This document shows positions 11,408 through 20,268 of a stretch of DNA of 64,000 nt, in pieces. The translations under genes and the position numbers were made by a program. The notes under the pieces were generated by a model. That model had not been told where the DNA came from. It made no database searches and worked only from the letters and a program-made list of their open reading frames with translations. Positions within the stretch are counted from its first letter, which is position 1. Each line of letters starts with the position of its first letter. The DNA is taken from the NCBI GenBank assembly GCA_905215475.1, contig CAJMPW010000003.1, positions 62,001-126,000 of the forward strand, given 5' to 3'. This DNA comes from CAG-103 sp905215475 (GTDB lineage: Bacteria; Bacillota; Clostridia; Oscillospirales; Oscillospiraceae).

Positions 11408-13273
11408 ATGAAAAAGAGCAAGAAGTTTTTGTGTCTGCTGCTCGCGCTGGTGATGGCCGGGAGTCTGCTGCTCCTGCCGGCAGCCGCCGCGAACACGCAG
11501 TCCGGCGCGACGCGCTACCCGACGGTCTATGTCCACGGCCTGATGGGCTGGGGCGAACGCGACCAGATCTATTCCGCCGTCCCCTACTGGGGTCTGACGG
11601 CCGACCTGATGCCGTACATGACGGGCAAGGGGTATGAGAGCTATGCCGCCTCCGTCGGTCCGCTCTCGAGCGCGTGGGATCGCGCGTGCGAGCTCTACGC
11701 CCAGCTCACCGGCACGACCGTGGACTACGGCGCGGCGCACGCCGCCGAATACGGTCACGCGCGCTACGGCGTGACGTATGATCAGCCGCTGTTTGCCGGC
11801 TGGAGCGCGAGCAAGAAGATCAACCTCGTCGGCCACAGCTTCGGCGGCGCGACGATCCGCCTGTTCCTCGACATCCTCGCCGACGGCTCTGCTGCGGAGC
11901 AGGCCGCGGCCAAGGCCGCCGGCACGGAGGTCTCCCCCTTTTTCGAGGGCGGCAAGGCCGACTGGGTCTATTCCCTGACGACGCTGGCTGCCCCGCACAA
12001 CGGCACGACCTTCCTCGAGTGCTGCGACAACATGGCGCAGTTTGCGGCCGAGGCCTCGACCGCGATGGCAAAGCTGCTGGGCATCTCGGACTTCAAGGGC
12101 GTGTATGACTTCCAGCTCGAGCAGTTCGGCTTCTACCGCAAGGACGGCGAGACCGTGCTCGAAGCGCTCGACCGCGTGCTGCACTCGGACTTCCTGTCGC
12201 ACAACGACAACGTCTTCCGTGACCTGACGATCGACCGTGCGCTGGAGCTCAACGACGACATCGAGATCCAGCCGAACGTCTACTACTTCTCCTATGCCGG
12301 CGACAAGACGCGCCAGAGCACCGTCACCGGCGAGCGCACCTCGGCCGTCGATATGACGCCGCTGTTCGTACCGTTTGCAAACAAGATGTGCTCCTGCTAT
12401 GACCGGACGACTGCTGGCGGCTTCCGCATCGACAAGACCTGGGCGCCGAACGACGGGCTGGTCAACACCGTCTCCGCCCTGTACCCGACCGACAGCGCCG
12501 GCCGCTGCCTGACCAAGACCGGTCAGACCGGCTATGTGCAGCGCGACGGCTACTCCAACGTCAGCTATCAGCCCGGCGTGTGGAACGTCATGCCCGTGCG
12601 CCACTATGACCACGGCAACTTCATCGCCGGTATGCCCGTGCCCGATCTGGCATCGCAGAGCGTGACGGCGCTGCGCCAGTTCTACCTGAGCCTGATGGAT
12701 AACCTCTCCCATGTGAGCGCGGCGGCGGCGCCGTCCGGTCTGCCGTTTACGGATGTGGCGGCCGATCGCTGGAGCTACGCGTACATTAAAAAGATGTACG
12801 ATGCCGGTGCCGTCTCCGGCACGAGCGCCACGACCTTCTCCCCCGATGCAAACGTCACGCGCGCGCAGTTTGTGACCATGCTCGCAGGGCTCGCAAAGGC
12901 AGACGTGTCGAAATACCCGGCCACACCGTTCCGTGACGTGCCCGAAAGCGCGTGGTACGCGCCCTACGTCAACTGGGCGCTTGCCAACGGCATCGTCAGC
13001 GGCACGAGCGCCACGACCTTCTCCCCTGAGGCCAGCATCACGCGGCAGGATCTGGCCGTGATGCTCTACCGCTACACGCAGCGCTACAGCATCGCGCTGC
13101 AGCAGCAGACGGTCGCGCCCTTCACGGACGAGGGCAGCATCGCCGACTACGCCCTGCCCGCCGTGCAGGCGCTGCACCGTGCGGGTGCCATCAGCGGTAT
13201 GCCCGACGGCAGCTTCCGCCCGTACAGCAACGCCAGCCGCGAACAGACGTGCGTCATGCTGTGCGCCCTGTAA
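11408..13273 (+). CDS. Secreted lipase (family I.5/I.6-like) with three SLH domains, copy 2
   Basis: 621 aa with the same layout as copy 1: signal peptide 1-28, lipase domain ~36-436, three SLH repeats from ~446. Triad Ser144 (GHSFGG), Asp349 (PNDGLVNT), His402 (YDHGN); predicted zinc ligands Asp91, His111, His117, Asp267. It is the most diverged of the four around the substrate loops (e.g. MTPLFVPFANKMCSCYD with extra cysteines), suggesting a different substrate. The start is the ATG before KKSKK; the GGAAAGGA is rather far (14 nt), and an in-frame GTG at 11396 is too close to it. It has its own promoter and terminator. Confidence 0.9.
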   Translation: MKKSKKFLCLLLALVMAGSLLLLPAAAANTQSGATRYPTVYVHGLMGWGERDQIYSAVPYWGLTADLMPYMTGKGYESYAASVGPLSSAWDRACELYAQLTGTTVDYGAAHAAEYGHARYGVTYDQPLFAGWSASKKINLVGHSFGGATIRLFLDILADGSAAEQAAAKAAGTEVSPFFEGGKADWVYSLTTLAAPHNGTTFLECCDNMAQFAAEASTAMAKLLGISDFKGVYDFQLEQFGFYRKDGETVLEALDRVLHSDFLSHNDNVFRDLTIDRALELNDDIEIQPNVYYFSYAGDKTRQSTVTGERTSAVDMTPLFVPFANKMCSCYDRTTAGGFRIDKTWAPNDGLVNTVSALYPTDSAGRCLTKTGQTGYVQRDGYSNVSYQPGVWNVMPVRHYDHGNFIAGMPVPDLASQSVTALRQFYLSLMDNLSHVSAAAAPSGLPFTDVAADRWSYAYIKKMYDAGAVSGTSATTFSPDANVTRAQFVTMLAGLAKADVSKYPATPFRDVPESAWYAPYVNWALANGIVSGTSATTFSPEASITRQDLAVMLYRYTQRYSIALQQQTVAPFTDEGSIADYALPAVQALHRAGAISGMPDGSFRPYSNASREQTCVMLCAL

Positions 13274-13290
13274 GATCAACACTTCGCAAG

Positions 13291-13325
13291 CCGCCTCTCC
13301 GGTCGATCTCCGGAGGGGCGGTTTG
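13291..13325 (+). terminator. Terminator after lipase copy 2
   Basis: CCGCCTCTCCGG paired with CCGGAGGGGCGG (one mismatch), followed by TTTG; weak T-run. Confidence 0.6.
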
Positions 13326-13345
13326 CGCGCTCTGCAAAGTTTTCC

Positions 13346-13374
13346 TTGTAATTTCCGGCATCCTCAGGTACAAT
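13346..13374 (+). promoter_or_regulatory. Promoter of the amino-acid permease
   Basis: TTGTAA (13346-13351), 17-nt spacer, TACAAT (13369-13374). The start of the transcript carries ACATTGCCGAT, also seen after the -10 of lipase copies 3 and 4. Confidence 0.65.
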
Positions 13375-13451
13375 AATTGTACATTGCCGATTTAGCGAAT
13401 TCCAGCGGCAAACCGGCAAAGTTAATTTTGGGGAAAGAAGAAACGGATTTT

Positions 13452-14813
13452 ATGGACAACGAACTGAAGAAAAAGTATGGCCTGCCGACGGCGATCGCGC
13501 TCGTTATCGGCATCGTCATCGGCAGCGGTGTGTTCTTCAAAGCGGAAAAGATCCTCACCGCGACCGGCGGCAATCTGCCGCTCGGCATCCTTGCATGGGC
13601 CATCGGCGGCCTGATCATGATCATCTGCGCGTATATGTTCTCCATCCTTGCCACGCGCTACGCGCACGTCAACGGTCTGGTGGACTATGCCGAGGCGCTC
13701 ATGGGCAAGCGCTACGCCTATTACATGGGCTGGTTTACGACGTTTATCTACTTCCCGTCGATGACCTCCGTGCTGGCATGGGTCAGCGCGCGGTATCTGG
13801 GCGTGCTGTGCGGGTTTGACATCACGGGCGGATCGGTCATGGTCATCGCGTGCCTGTTTCTCGTCGGCAGCTATGCCGTCAACGCCCTGTCGCCGATCCT
13901 GGCGGGCAAGTTTCAGGTGGCCACCACGGTCATCAAGCTCATCCCGCTGCTGCTCATGGGCGTGGTCGGCACGATCGTCGGTCTCGTCAACGGCACGACG
14001 GTCGAAAACTTCACCACCGTCGTCACGACGGTCGACGGCGGCAGCGGTCACGCGCTGTTCACCGCCGTGGCAGCCACGGCCTTTGCCTATGAGGGCTGGA
14101 TCATCGCCACAAGCATCAACGCCGAGCTCAAGGACGCCAAGCGCAACCTGCCGATCGCACTCGTCATCGGCACGCTCATCGTCGCGCTGACGTATATCCT
14201 CTACTATGTCGGTCTGTCCGGCAGCGTCTCGAACGCCGAGATCATGGCCGGCGGCGAGGCCGGCGCCAAGCTCGCCTTCGAGAAGATCTTCGGCCGCGCG
14301 GCCGGTGTGGGACTGTTCGTGCTGGTCGTGGTGTCCTGCCTCGGCACGCTCAACGGGCTCATGCTCGCCACGACGCGCAGCCTCTATTCCGTCGCCGCGC
14401 GCGGCAACGGCCCGAAGCCGGAGGCGTTTCTCGGCATCGACAAATACACGAATATGCCGGCAAACTCCGCCATCGTGGGGCTGCTGATGAGCGCTGTCTG
14501 GCTGACGTATTTTTACGGTGCGAACCTCACCGACGGCTGGTTCGGTCCGTTTTGCTTCGACTCGTCCGAGCTGCCGATCATCACGCTCTACGCGCTCTAC
14601 ATCCCGATGTTCCTCAACGTCATGCGCCGGGAAAAGGAGCTGAGCGTTTTCCACCGCTATGTCATGCCGGCGCTGTCGATCGTGTGCTGCATCTTCTTTT
14701 GCATCGCAGCCGTCGTGTCGCACGGTATGGCCGTGCTCTATTACCTGATCGTGTTCGCGGTCATCATGGCGCTGGCCATCCCGTTTTACCGGCAGGGCAA
14801 AGAAACCAACTGA
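13452..14813 (+). CDS. APC superfamily amino acid permease
   Basis: 453-aa membrane protein with about 12 hydrophobic segments. Segment 1 carries the APC signature (ALVIGIVIGSGVFFKAEKIL) with the G-S-G unwound helix that binds the amino-acid backbone, and ATAFAYEGWI in segment 6 matches the LAT/SteT-type exchanger branch. The start is the ATG before DNELKKK; GGGGAAAG is 14-20 nt upstream. It sits inside the lipase array but has its own promoter and terminator, so it need not share a function with the lipases. Substrate not predictable from sequence alone. Confidence 0.88.
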   Translation: MDNELKKKYGLPTAIALVIGIVIGSGVFFKAEKILTATGGNLPLGILAWAIGGLIMIICAYMFSILATRYAHVNGLVDYAEALMGKRYAYYMGWFTTFIYFPSMTSVLAWVSARYLGVLCGFDITGGSVMVIACLFLVGSYAVNALSPILAGKFQVATTVIKLIPLLLMGVVGTIVGLVNGTTVENFTTVVTTVDGGSGHALFTAVAATAFAYEGWIIATSINAELKDAKRNLPIALVIGTLIVALTYILYYVGLSGSVSNAEIMAGGEAGAKLAFEKIFGRAAGVGLFVLVVVSCLGTLNGLMLATTRSLYSVAARGNGPKPEAFLGIDKYTNMPANSAIVGLLMSAVWLTYFYGANLTDGWFGPFCFDSSELPIITLYALYIPMFLNVMRREKELSVFHRYVMPALSIVCCIFFCIAAVVSHGMAVLYYLIVFAVIMALAIPFYRQGKETN

Positions 14814-14829
14814 AGCTACACAGCTATAC

Positions 14830-14855
14830 GGGCGGCGCTGACAGCGCCGCCCTTT
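14830..14855 (+). terminator. Terminator after the amino-acid permease
   Basis: Ten-bp perfect stem GGGCGGCGCT/AGCGCCGCCC with a 3-nt loop and a short TTT. Confidence 0.75.
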
Positions 14856-14868
14856 GTGCTGCCCGCTG

Positions 14869-14897
14869 TTGCCCGCGCGGTGCATTTGTGGTATACT
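14869..14897 (+). promoter_or_regulatory. Promoter of the pseudouridine synthase gene
   Basis: TTGCCC (14869-14874), 17-nt spacer, TATACT (14892-14897), 30 nt before the start codon. Confidence 0.65.
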
Positions 14898-14926
14898 CGC
14901 GGCAGACTGAAAAATGAGGCGACGAC

Positions 14927-15574
14927 ATGGACATTCTCTATCAGGACAACAGCATCCTCGTGTGCATCAAGCCGGCGGGCGTCCTGTCCACGGACGAGCC
15001 GGGCGGCGTGCCCGAGCTGGTGCGTCAGGCGCTCGGCGACCCGAAGGCCTGCGTGCGCACCGTGCACCGGCTCGACCGCGTGGTCAGCGGGCTGATGGTG
15101 CTCGCCCGCACGCCGGACGCCGCGTCCAGGCTCTCGGCGCAGATCCGCGGGCATGACTTTGGAAAGACATATCTGGCCGTCGTGCACGGTGCGCCCGCGC
15201 CTCTGCAGGGCACTTACCGCGACCTGCTGCGCCGCGACCCGAACGAGCGCAAGACCTATGTCACCGACAGGATGGCCAAGGGCGTGCAGGAAGCCGTGCT
15301 CGATTACGATGTGCTCGGCACGCGCGCGGAGCTCTCGCTCGTGCGCATCTATCTGCAGACCGGGCGCACGCATCAGATCCGCTGCCAGTTCTCGTCGCGC
15401 GGTCTGCCGCTCTGGGGCGACAAGAAGTACAGCACCCTGCCCGATGACGGGCCGATCGCGCTCTGGTCGCACTGCCTGCACTTTGCCCACCCGGAAACCG
15501 GCGAGGTGCTCTACTTCGAGCAGCAGCCGCCGGACTGCTATCCGTGGGACCGATTTACCGAATTGGACGACTGA
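14927..15574 (+). CDS. RluA-family RNA pseudouridine synthase
   Basis: 215 aa. Isomerises uridine to pseudouridine in rRNA or tRNA. The catalytic aspartate is in HRLDRVVSGLMVLA (about residue 50), and the second family motif is at ~145-152 (GRTHQIRCQF) followed by PLWGDKKY. The length is that of a catalytic domain without the N-terminal S4 domain, as in RluA/YlyB-like short members. The target uridine cannot be assigned. It is the sole gene of its transcript, between a promoter and a strong terminator, in the middle of the lipase array. Confidence 0.92.
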   Translation: MDILYQDNSILVCIKPAGVLSTDEPGGVPELVRQALGDPKACVRTVHRLDRVVSGLMVLARTPDAASRLSAQIRGHDFGKTYLAVVHGAPAPLQGTYRDLLRRDPNERKTYVTDRMAKGVQEAVLDYDVLGTRAELSLVRIYLQTGRTHQIRCQFSSRGLPLWGDKKYSTLPDDGPIALWSHCLHFAHPETGEVLYFEQQPPDCYPWDRFTELDD

Positions 15575-15576
15575 AA

Positions 15577-15607
15577 TTCCCCGCGCTGCCGCGCGGGGAA
15601 AATTTTT
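15577..15607 (+). terminator. Terminator after the pseudouridine synthase gene
   Basis: TTCCCCGCG/CGCGGGGAA stem with 6-nt loop and AATTTTT tail. Confidence 0.85.
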
Positions 15608-15640
15608 ACGCAAATCAGCGCCGTTGTCCTATAAAATGTC

Positions 15641-15669
15641 TTGCGAACGACACTATATCCCGATATAAT
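15641..15669 (+). promoter_or_regulatory. Promoter of lipase copy 3
   Basis: TTGCGA (15641-15646), 17-nt spacer, TATAAT (15664-15669). The flanks AAAATGTCTTGC before and ACAAATTGCCGGTTA after the -10 recur at lipase copy 4. Confidence 0.75.
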
Positions 15670-15735
15670 GTACACAAATTGCCGGTTACTGTGAGAATTT
15701 TTAATGCGGAAACAATCACTTGACTGGAGGTTATT

Positions 15736-17037
15736 ATGAACAAAACGCGCAGATTTTTGTCCCTGCTGCTCACGCTCGTGCTCACGCTGAGCCTATGCGT
15801 GATCCCGGCTGCCGCCGCGAATACCCAGGCCCGCTCAGACGACCCGGTCGTGTTCGTGCACGGCCTGATGGGCTGGGGGCAGCGCGACAAGATCGACCGC
15901 ATCATGCCCTATTGGGGCATGACCACAGGCAGTCTGACAGACTACCTCTCCTCACAGGGCTATGAAACGTATGCCGCTTCCGTCGGCCCGATCTCGAGCG
16001 CATGGGATCGCGCGTGCGAACTCTATGCGCAGCTCGTCGGCGCACGCACGGATTACGGCGTCAAGCATTCTCAGGACTTCGGCCACGACCGCTACGGCAT
16101 CAACTACAAAAAGCCACTCTTTGACGGCTGGGGCACAGAGCGTGCCGTGAACCTCGTCGGCCACAGCTTCGGCGGCGCGACCACGCGTCTCTTCCTCGAT
16201 ATCCTCGCCAACGGACGTCCGGAAGAGGTCGCCGCAGCCAAAGCCGCCGGTGTCGAGCCGAGCCCGTTTTTCCTCGGCGGCAAGGGCAGCTGGGTACACT
16301 CATTGACCGCCATCGCCGCACCACACAACGGTACGACGTTCATTGAGACCTGCGGCGACTTTACGATGGTCGCAGCCGAGCTCGCCACCTCGATTTCCAA
16401 GGCGCTGGGTCTGTCCGCATTCAAGGGTGTGTACGACTTCCAGCTCGACCAGTTCGGCATCCGCAAGGACGACGGCGAGACCTTCTCGCAGGCGCTCGAA
16501 CGTGTGCTGCGCTCGGATTTCCTCTCGCACAATGACAACGCCTTCCTCGACCTCACGATCGACCGCGCGCTCGAGATCAACGACGACATCGGCATCGAGC
16601 CGAACGTCTACTATTTCTCCTACGCCGGAAACCGGACCGTGTCGAACGCGGCCGGCGACAGCTTCTCCCCCTCGCCGGCCATGTGGGGACTGTTTCACCC
16701 GGGCTCGGCGAAGATGGGCAGATACTATGACCGCTACACCGCCGGCGGCTTTTACATCAACAAGCGCTGGCTGCCGAACGACGGCATGGTCAACACCGTC
16801 TCCGCCCTCTATCCCACCCACAGCGACAGCACCTGCCTGACCGGTGACGGCGCGCGCGGCTGGAAAAACTACAACGGCTACACCGACACCACATTCTGCC
16901 CCGGTCTCTGGTATGTGATGCCCGTGCAGAGGCTTGATCACATCCAGTTCATCGGCGGTATGCTCAACGGCAGCATCCTCAACACGCGCGCGCTCTACCG
17001 CGACATCGTGCGCGACATCTACAGCACCTATCCGTGA
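15736..17037 (+). CDS. Secreted lipase (family I.5/I.6-like) without SLH domains, copy 3
   Basis: 433 aa: signal peptide 1-28 (IPAAAA end) and the lipase domain only. It stops after DIYSTYP, exactly where the other three copies enter their SLH linker, so the product should be released rather than wall-anchored. Triad Ser144, Asp349 and His402, and zinc-type ligands Asp91, His111, His117 and Asp267 are all present. Closest to copy 4 throughout (identical stretches in the signal peptide and in FFLGGKGSWVHSLTAIAAPHNG). AGGTTATT-type weak SD (GGAGG at 15726-15730). Terminator follows. Confidence 0.9.
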   Translation: MNKTRRFLSLLLTLVLTLSLCVIPAAAANTQARSDDPVVFVHGLMGWGQRDKIDRIMPYWGMTTGSLTDYLSSQGYETYAASVGPISSAWDRACELYAQLVGARTDYGVKHSQDFGHDRYGINYKKPLFDGWGTERAVNLVGHSFGGATTRLFLDILANGRPEEVAAAKAAGVEPSPFFLGGKGSWVHSLTAIAAPHNGTTFIETCGDFTMVAAELATSISKALGLSAFKGVYDFQLDQFGIRKDDGETFSQALERVLRSDFLSHNDNAFLDLTIDRALEINDDIGIEPNVYYFSYAGNRTVSNAAGDSFSPSPAMWGLFHPGSAKMGRYYDRYTAGGFYINKRWLPNDGMVNTVSALYPTHSDSTCLTGDGARGWKNYNGYTDTTFCPGLWYVMPVQRLDHIQFIGGMLNGSILNTRALYRDIVRDIYSTYP

Positions 17038-17071
17038 CGGGCGCGCACTGCCCGGCATGACCCAACAGCAG

Positions 17072-17106
17072 AAGGGACGCATCCGCTTGGATGCGTCCCT
17101 TTTTTC
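17072..17106 (+). terminator. Terminator after lipase copy 3
   Basis: AAGGGACGCATCC/GGATGCGTCCCTT perfect stem, 4-nt loop, followed by TTTT. Confidence 0.9.
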
Positions 17107-17177
17107 GTGTGCGCCAAACGCTGTTGCGCACTGCACACGGCGCCGGGAAATGATCGGCAGGTTTTCGTCAAAATGTC

Positions 17178-17206
17178 TTGCAATCAACAAATTCCGCAAG
17201 TATAAT
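17178..17206 (+). promoter_or_regulatory. Promoter of lipase copy 4
   Basis: TTGCAA (17178-17183), 17-nt spacer, TATAAT (17201-17206); flanks match the copy 3 promoter. Confidence 0.75.
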
Positions 17207-17272
17207 ATAGACACATTGCCGGTTATGTGAGAAGGATGAACCTGTGAAACCAACAAGACAAGGGGGTAAACC

Positions 17273-19159
17273 ATGAAAAAAACACGTCGACTTTTGTCCC
17301 TGCTGCTCACGGTGGTGCTCGCGCTGAGCCTGTGCGCCATCCCGGCCGCTGCCGCAGACGACCAAGCCCGCTCAGACGACCCGGTCGTGTTCGTGCACGG
17401 TCTGCTCGGCTGGGGACAGCGCGACAAGATCTACCGCATCATGCCCTACTGGGGCATGACCACCGGCAGCCTGACGGACTATCTGTCCGCGAAGGGCTAC
17501 GAGACGTATGCCGCCTCCGTCGGTCCGCTCTCGAGCGCGTGGGACCGCGCGTGTGAGCTCTATGCGCAGCTCGCCGGCGCGCGCACGGACTACGGCGTCA
17601 AGCACGCGCAGGACTTCGGGCACGAGCGCTACGGCATCGACTACAAGCAGCCGCTCTTTGACGGCTGGGGCACAAAGCGCGCCGTGAACCTCGTCGGTCA
17701 CAGCTTCGGCGGCGCGACCACGCGTCTCTTCCTCGACATCCTCACCAACGGCTGCCCGGAGGAGGTCGCCGCAGCCAAAGCCGCCGGTGTCGAGCCGAGC
17801 CCGTTTTTCCTCGGCGGCAAGGGCAGCTGGGTGCACTCATTGACCGCCATCGCCGCACCGCACAACGGCACGTCGTTCATTGAGTGCAACGCAGACTTTA
17901 CAAAGGCCGCGGCCGAGCTTGCCACCTCCGCATCCAAGGCGCTGGGGCTGTCCAAATTCAAGGGCGTGTATGATTTCCAGCTCGACCAGTTCGGCATCCG
18001 CAAGGACGAAAACGAGACCTTCGCGCAGGCGCTCGAGCGCGTGCTGCACTCGGACTTCCTCTCGCACAAGGATAACGCCTTCCTCGACCTCACGATCGAC
18101 AAGTCGCTGGAGATCAACAAGGGCATCGCTATCCAGCCGAACGTCTATTATTTCTCCTATGCGGGCGACCAGACCTCGACCGATCCGCGCACCGGAAACC
18201 ACTATCCCACGGTGTCCGCCATCCCGTCGAACGGTATGTGTGCGCTGATGCTGTCGTTTTCGTACAACATGGGCAAATACTATGACAAGCACACCGCCGG
18301 CGGCATCTACATCGATCGCAGCTGGCTGCCGAACGACGGGCTGGTCAACACCGTCTCTGCCCTCTATCCGACTACGACGGACAAAAACACCACCGAGTGC
18401 CGCAAGCAGGACGGCTCGCAGGGCTGGGTCAACTATGACGGCTATTCCGATATCGCCTTCCGTCCCGGAATCTGGTACGTCATGCCCGTCACGCGCGCCG
18501 ACCATATGCAGTTCGTCGGCGGTATCGCCAACAAGAGCATCGTGCAGACGCACCTGTTCTATCTGAATCTGATGGACGATATCTACAGCACCTACCGCGC
18601 CGTGCAGCCGGGTGAAACACCCTTCCCGTTCACGGACGTGCCCGAGAGCCGCTGGAGCTATCCGTACATCAAGCAGCTCTATGACGCGGGCGTCGTCTCC
18701 GGCACGTCGCCTACGACCTTCGCCCCCGCCGCAAGCATGACGCGCGCAGAATTTGTGACCACGCTCGCCGCGCTGCAGGGTGCGGACGTGTCCGCGTACA
18801 AAGCGGGGCAATTCACCGACGTGCCCGCGTCCGCATGGTACGCGCCCTATGTCGGCTGGGCAGCAGCGAACGGCATCGTCTCCGGTGTCGCGGAGGGTAA
18901 GTTTGCGCCCGACGACGATATCTCCCGGCAGGACATGGCCGTCATCCTCTGCCGCTACGCCGAGCGCTTCGGCATCCGGCTGGGCACGGATGTCCCGCCC
19001 GTCACGTTCACGGACGCCGGCGATATCGCAGCCTATGCCATGCCCGCCGTGCAGACGCTGCAGCGTGCCGGCGTGGTCAGCGGCATGCCCGACGGCAGCT
19101 TCCGCCCGCGCGAGCGCATGACGCGCGAGCAGGCGTGCGTCGTGCTCTCGGCACTGTAA
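17273..19159 (+). CDS. Secreted lipase (family I.5/I.6-like) with three SLH domains, copy 4
   Basis: 628 aa: signal peptide 1-28, lipase domain ~36-442, SLH repeats ~450-507, 513-570 and 577-628 (motifs MTRAEF, ISRQDM, MTREQA). Triad Ser144, Asp355 (PNDGLVNT), His411 (ADHMQ); zinc-type ligands Asp91, His111, His117, Asp267. The Asp of the triad is six residues later than in copy 3 because of a longer loop around SAIPSNGMCALML. AAGGGGG precedes the ATG. SLH repeats differ from those of copies 1 and 2, which are nearly identical to each other. Confidence 0.9.
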   Translation: MKKTRRLLSLLLTVVLALSLCAIPAAAADDQARSDDPVVFVHGLLGWGQRDKIYRIMPYWGMTTGSLTDYLSAKGYETYAASVGPLSSAWDRACELYAQLAGARTDYGVKHAQDFGHERYGIDYKQPLFDGWGTKRAVNLVGHSFGGATTRLFLDILTNGCPEEVAAAKAAGVEPSPFFLGGKGSWVHSLTAIAAPHNGTSFIECNADFTKAAAELATSASKALGLSKFKGVYDFQLDQFGIRKDENETFAQALERVLHSDFLSHKDNAFLDLTIDKSLEINKGIAIQPNVYYFSYAGDQTSTDPRTGNHYPTVSAIPSNGMCALMLSFSYNMGKYYDKHTAGGIYIDRSWLPNDGLVNTVSALYPTTTDKNTTECRKQDGSQGWVNYDGYSDIAFRPGIWYVMPVTRADHMQFVGGIANKSIVQTHLFYLNLMDDIYSTYRAVQPGETPFPFTDVPESRWSYPYIKQLYDAGVVSGTSPTTFAPAASMTRAEFVTTLAALQGADVSAYKAGQFTDVPASAWYAPYVGWAAANGIVSGVAEGKFAPDDDISRQDMAVILCRYAERFGIRLGTDVPPVTFTDAGDIAAYAMPAVQTLQRAGVVSGMPDGSFRPRERMTREQACVVLSAL

Positions 19160-19182
19160 AACCAAGACAGGAAACCGCAAAA

Positions 19183-19213
19183 GAGGCGCAGCCGCACATC
19201 CTGACTGCGCCTC
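19183..19213. terminator. Possible terminator stem after lipase copy 4
   Basis: GAGGCGCAG (19183-19191) pairs with CTGCGCCTC (19205-19213) across a 13-nt loop. No clear T-run, so it is weak; it lies between convergent genes. Confidence 0.45.
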
Positions 19214-19273
19214 TCGCGCGCGGATAACAAACAGGATAACAGAAAGAGAAAGCAAACGAAATGCGGCGTCCGC

Positions 19274-20107
19274 TCAGGGGTGCGGCTTGCCCTCGCGGTA
19301 ATTTTTCATCACGTCACGAAACAGCTCCGCGCTGGACGGCGGCGTCCAGACGATCGCGTTGGCGCCCGCGCGGATGGTGGCACGGATGCTCTCCTCATCC
19401 GCGCCGCCGGTCGCAATGATGGGGTAATCCGGGAAGCGCTCGCGGATCTCGGCCACGATCTCCGGCGTCTGCGCACCGGCGGCCACGTTTAGGATCGCAG
19501 CGCCGTCCTCGATGCGGTGGCGGTAGTTCGTGTCGGAATTGGCCACCGTGACCACGACCGGCACATCGACGCTGCTGCGGATGCGGTTGAGGATGCGTCC
19601 CGGTGTCGGCGCATTGACGACCACGCCGGTCGCGCCCTGCATCTCGGCGTACATGGCGAGGTTCACGACGCGCTTTCCCGTCGTCAGCCCGCCGCCGACA
19701 CCGACAAACACCGGCAGATCGCTCGCCATGAGCAGTGCCTGCGTGATCACCGGCTGCGACGTGAAGGGATAGACCGCAAACACCGCGTCGGCGTTGACGT
19801 TGCGGATGATGCTCAGATCGGTCGAAAAGACCAGCGACTTGATGCGCTTGCCGAACACCATGGTGCCGCTGCACTCGTCGATCACGCTCGGCACGCGCAG
19901 CGCAAACTGGCGCAGCGTGCCGTCGATCGGCGTGGGCATCTGCGGCGCGACGTGCACGTCGCCCGGCGTCGTCACCTGACGGTCGTTTACGGCGGGCGCA
20001 TCTTCGCCGACGCCGCCGAGCTGCAGCGGCTCGCTGTCGAACTGCACGAAATCCTCCGTCTCCGGAGCATCGGTCATATCATAGATCAGATCACGGTTCT
20101 TGCTCAT
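19274..20107 (-). CDS. TIM-barrel type protein of unknown function
   Basis: 277 aa, cytoplasmic. After a ~50-residue acidic N-terminus come repeated beta/alpha units with glycine-rich loops: PVFVGVGGGLTTG (~130-143), GATGVVVNAPTP, IIATGGADEESI and AGANAIVWTPPSS near the C-terminus. These look like phosphate-binding loops of a (beta/alpha)8 fold as in thiazole/indole-glycerol-phosphate synthase-like enzymes. I do not recognise the exact family, and no catalytic residue can be assigned with confidence. AAGGAGGT precedes the ATG. Divergent from an HTH regulator, with a promoter and a palindrome between them. Confidence 0.6.
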   Translation of the reverse strand: MSKNRDLIYDMTDAPETEDFVQFDSEPLQLGGVGEDAPAVNDRQVTTPGDVHVAPQMPTPIDGTLRQFALRVPSVIDECSGTMVFGKRIKSLVFSTDLSIIRNVNADAVFAVYPFTSQPVITQALLMASDLPVFVGVGGGLTTGKRVVNLAMYAEMQGATGVVVNAPTPGRILNRIRSSVDVPVVVTVANSDTNYRHRIEDGAAILNVAAGAQTPEIVAEIRERFPDYPIIATGGADEESIRATIRAGANAIVWTPPSSAELFRDVMKNYREGKPHP

Positions 20108-20207
20108 AAGGTTACCTCCTTGCGGTTATAGGGGATATGTCTTGACTTTCGCAGGCGGGTGTGCTTTACTGATGGTTAGAAAAGCTGCATCCGGTCTGTA
20201 AATAGAA

Positions 20208-20242
20208 ACCAAAGTTTCGTTTTTTATTAACGTAACTTTGGT
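20208..20242. promoter_or_regulatory. Inverted repeat, candidate operator
   Basis: ACCAAAGTT (20208-20216) and AACTTTGGT (20234-20242) form a perfect 9-bp inverted repeat with 17-nt spacing. Both outer flanks continue with AAATAG/CTATTT in imperfect symmetry. The right half overlaps the -10 of the leftward promoter, so a bound protein would block transcription of the TIM-barrel gene. The neighbouring HTH protein is the obvious candidate. Confidence 0.55.
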
Positions 20243-20268
20243 ATAAACTATTTCTACCGGTTTGTCAA
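20240..20268 (-). promoter_or_regulatory. Promoter of the TIM-barrel gene
   Basis: On the minus strand: TTGACA (20268-20263), 17-nt spacer, TATACC (20245-20240). Confidence 0.65.
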
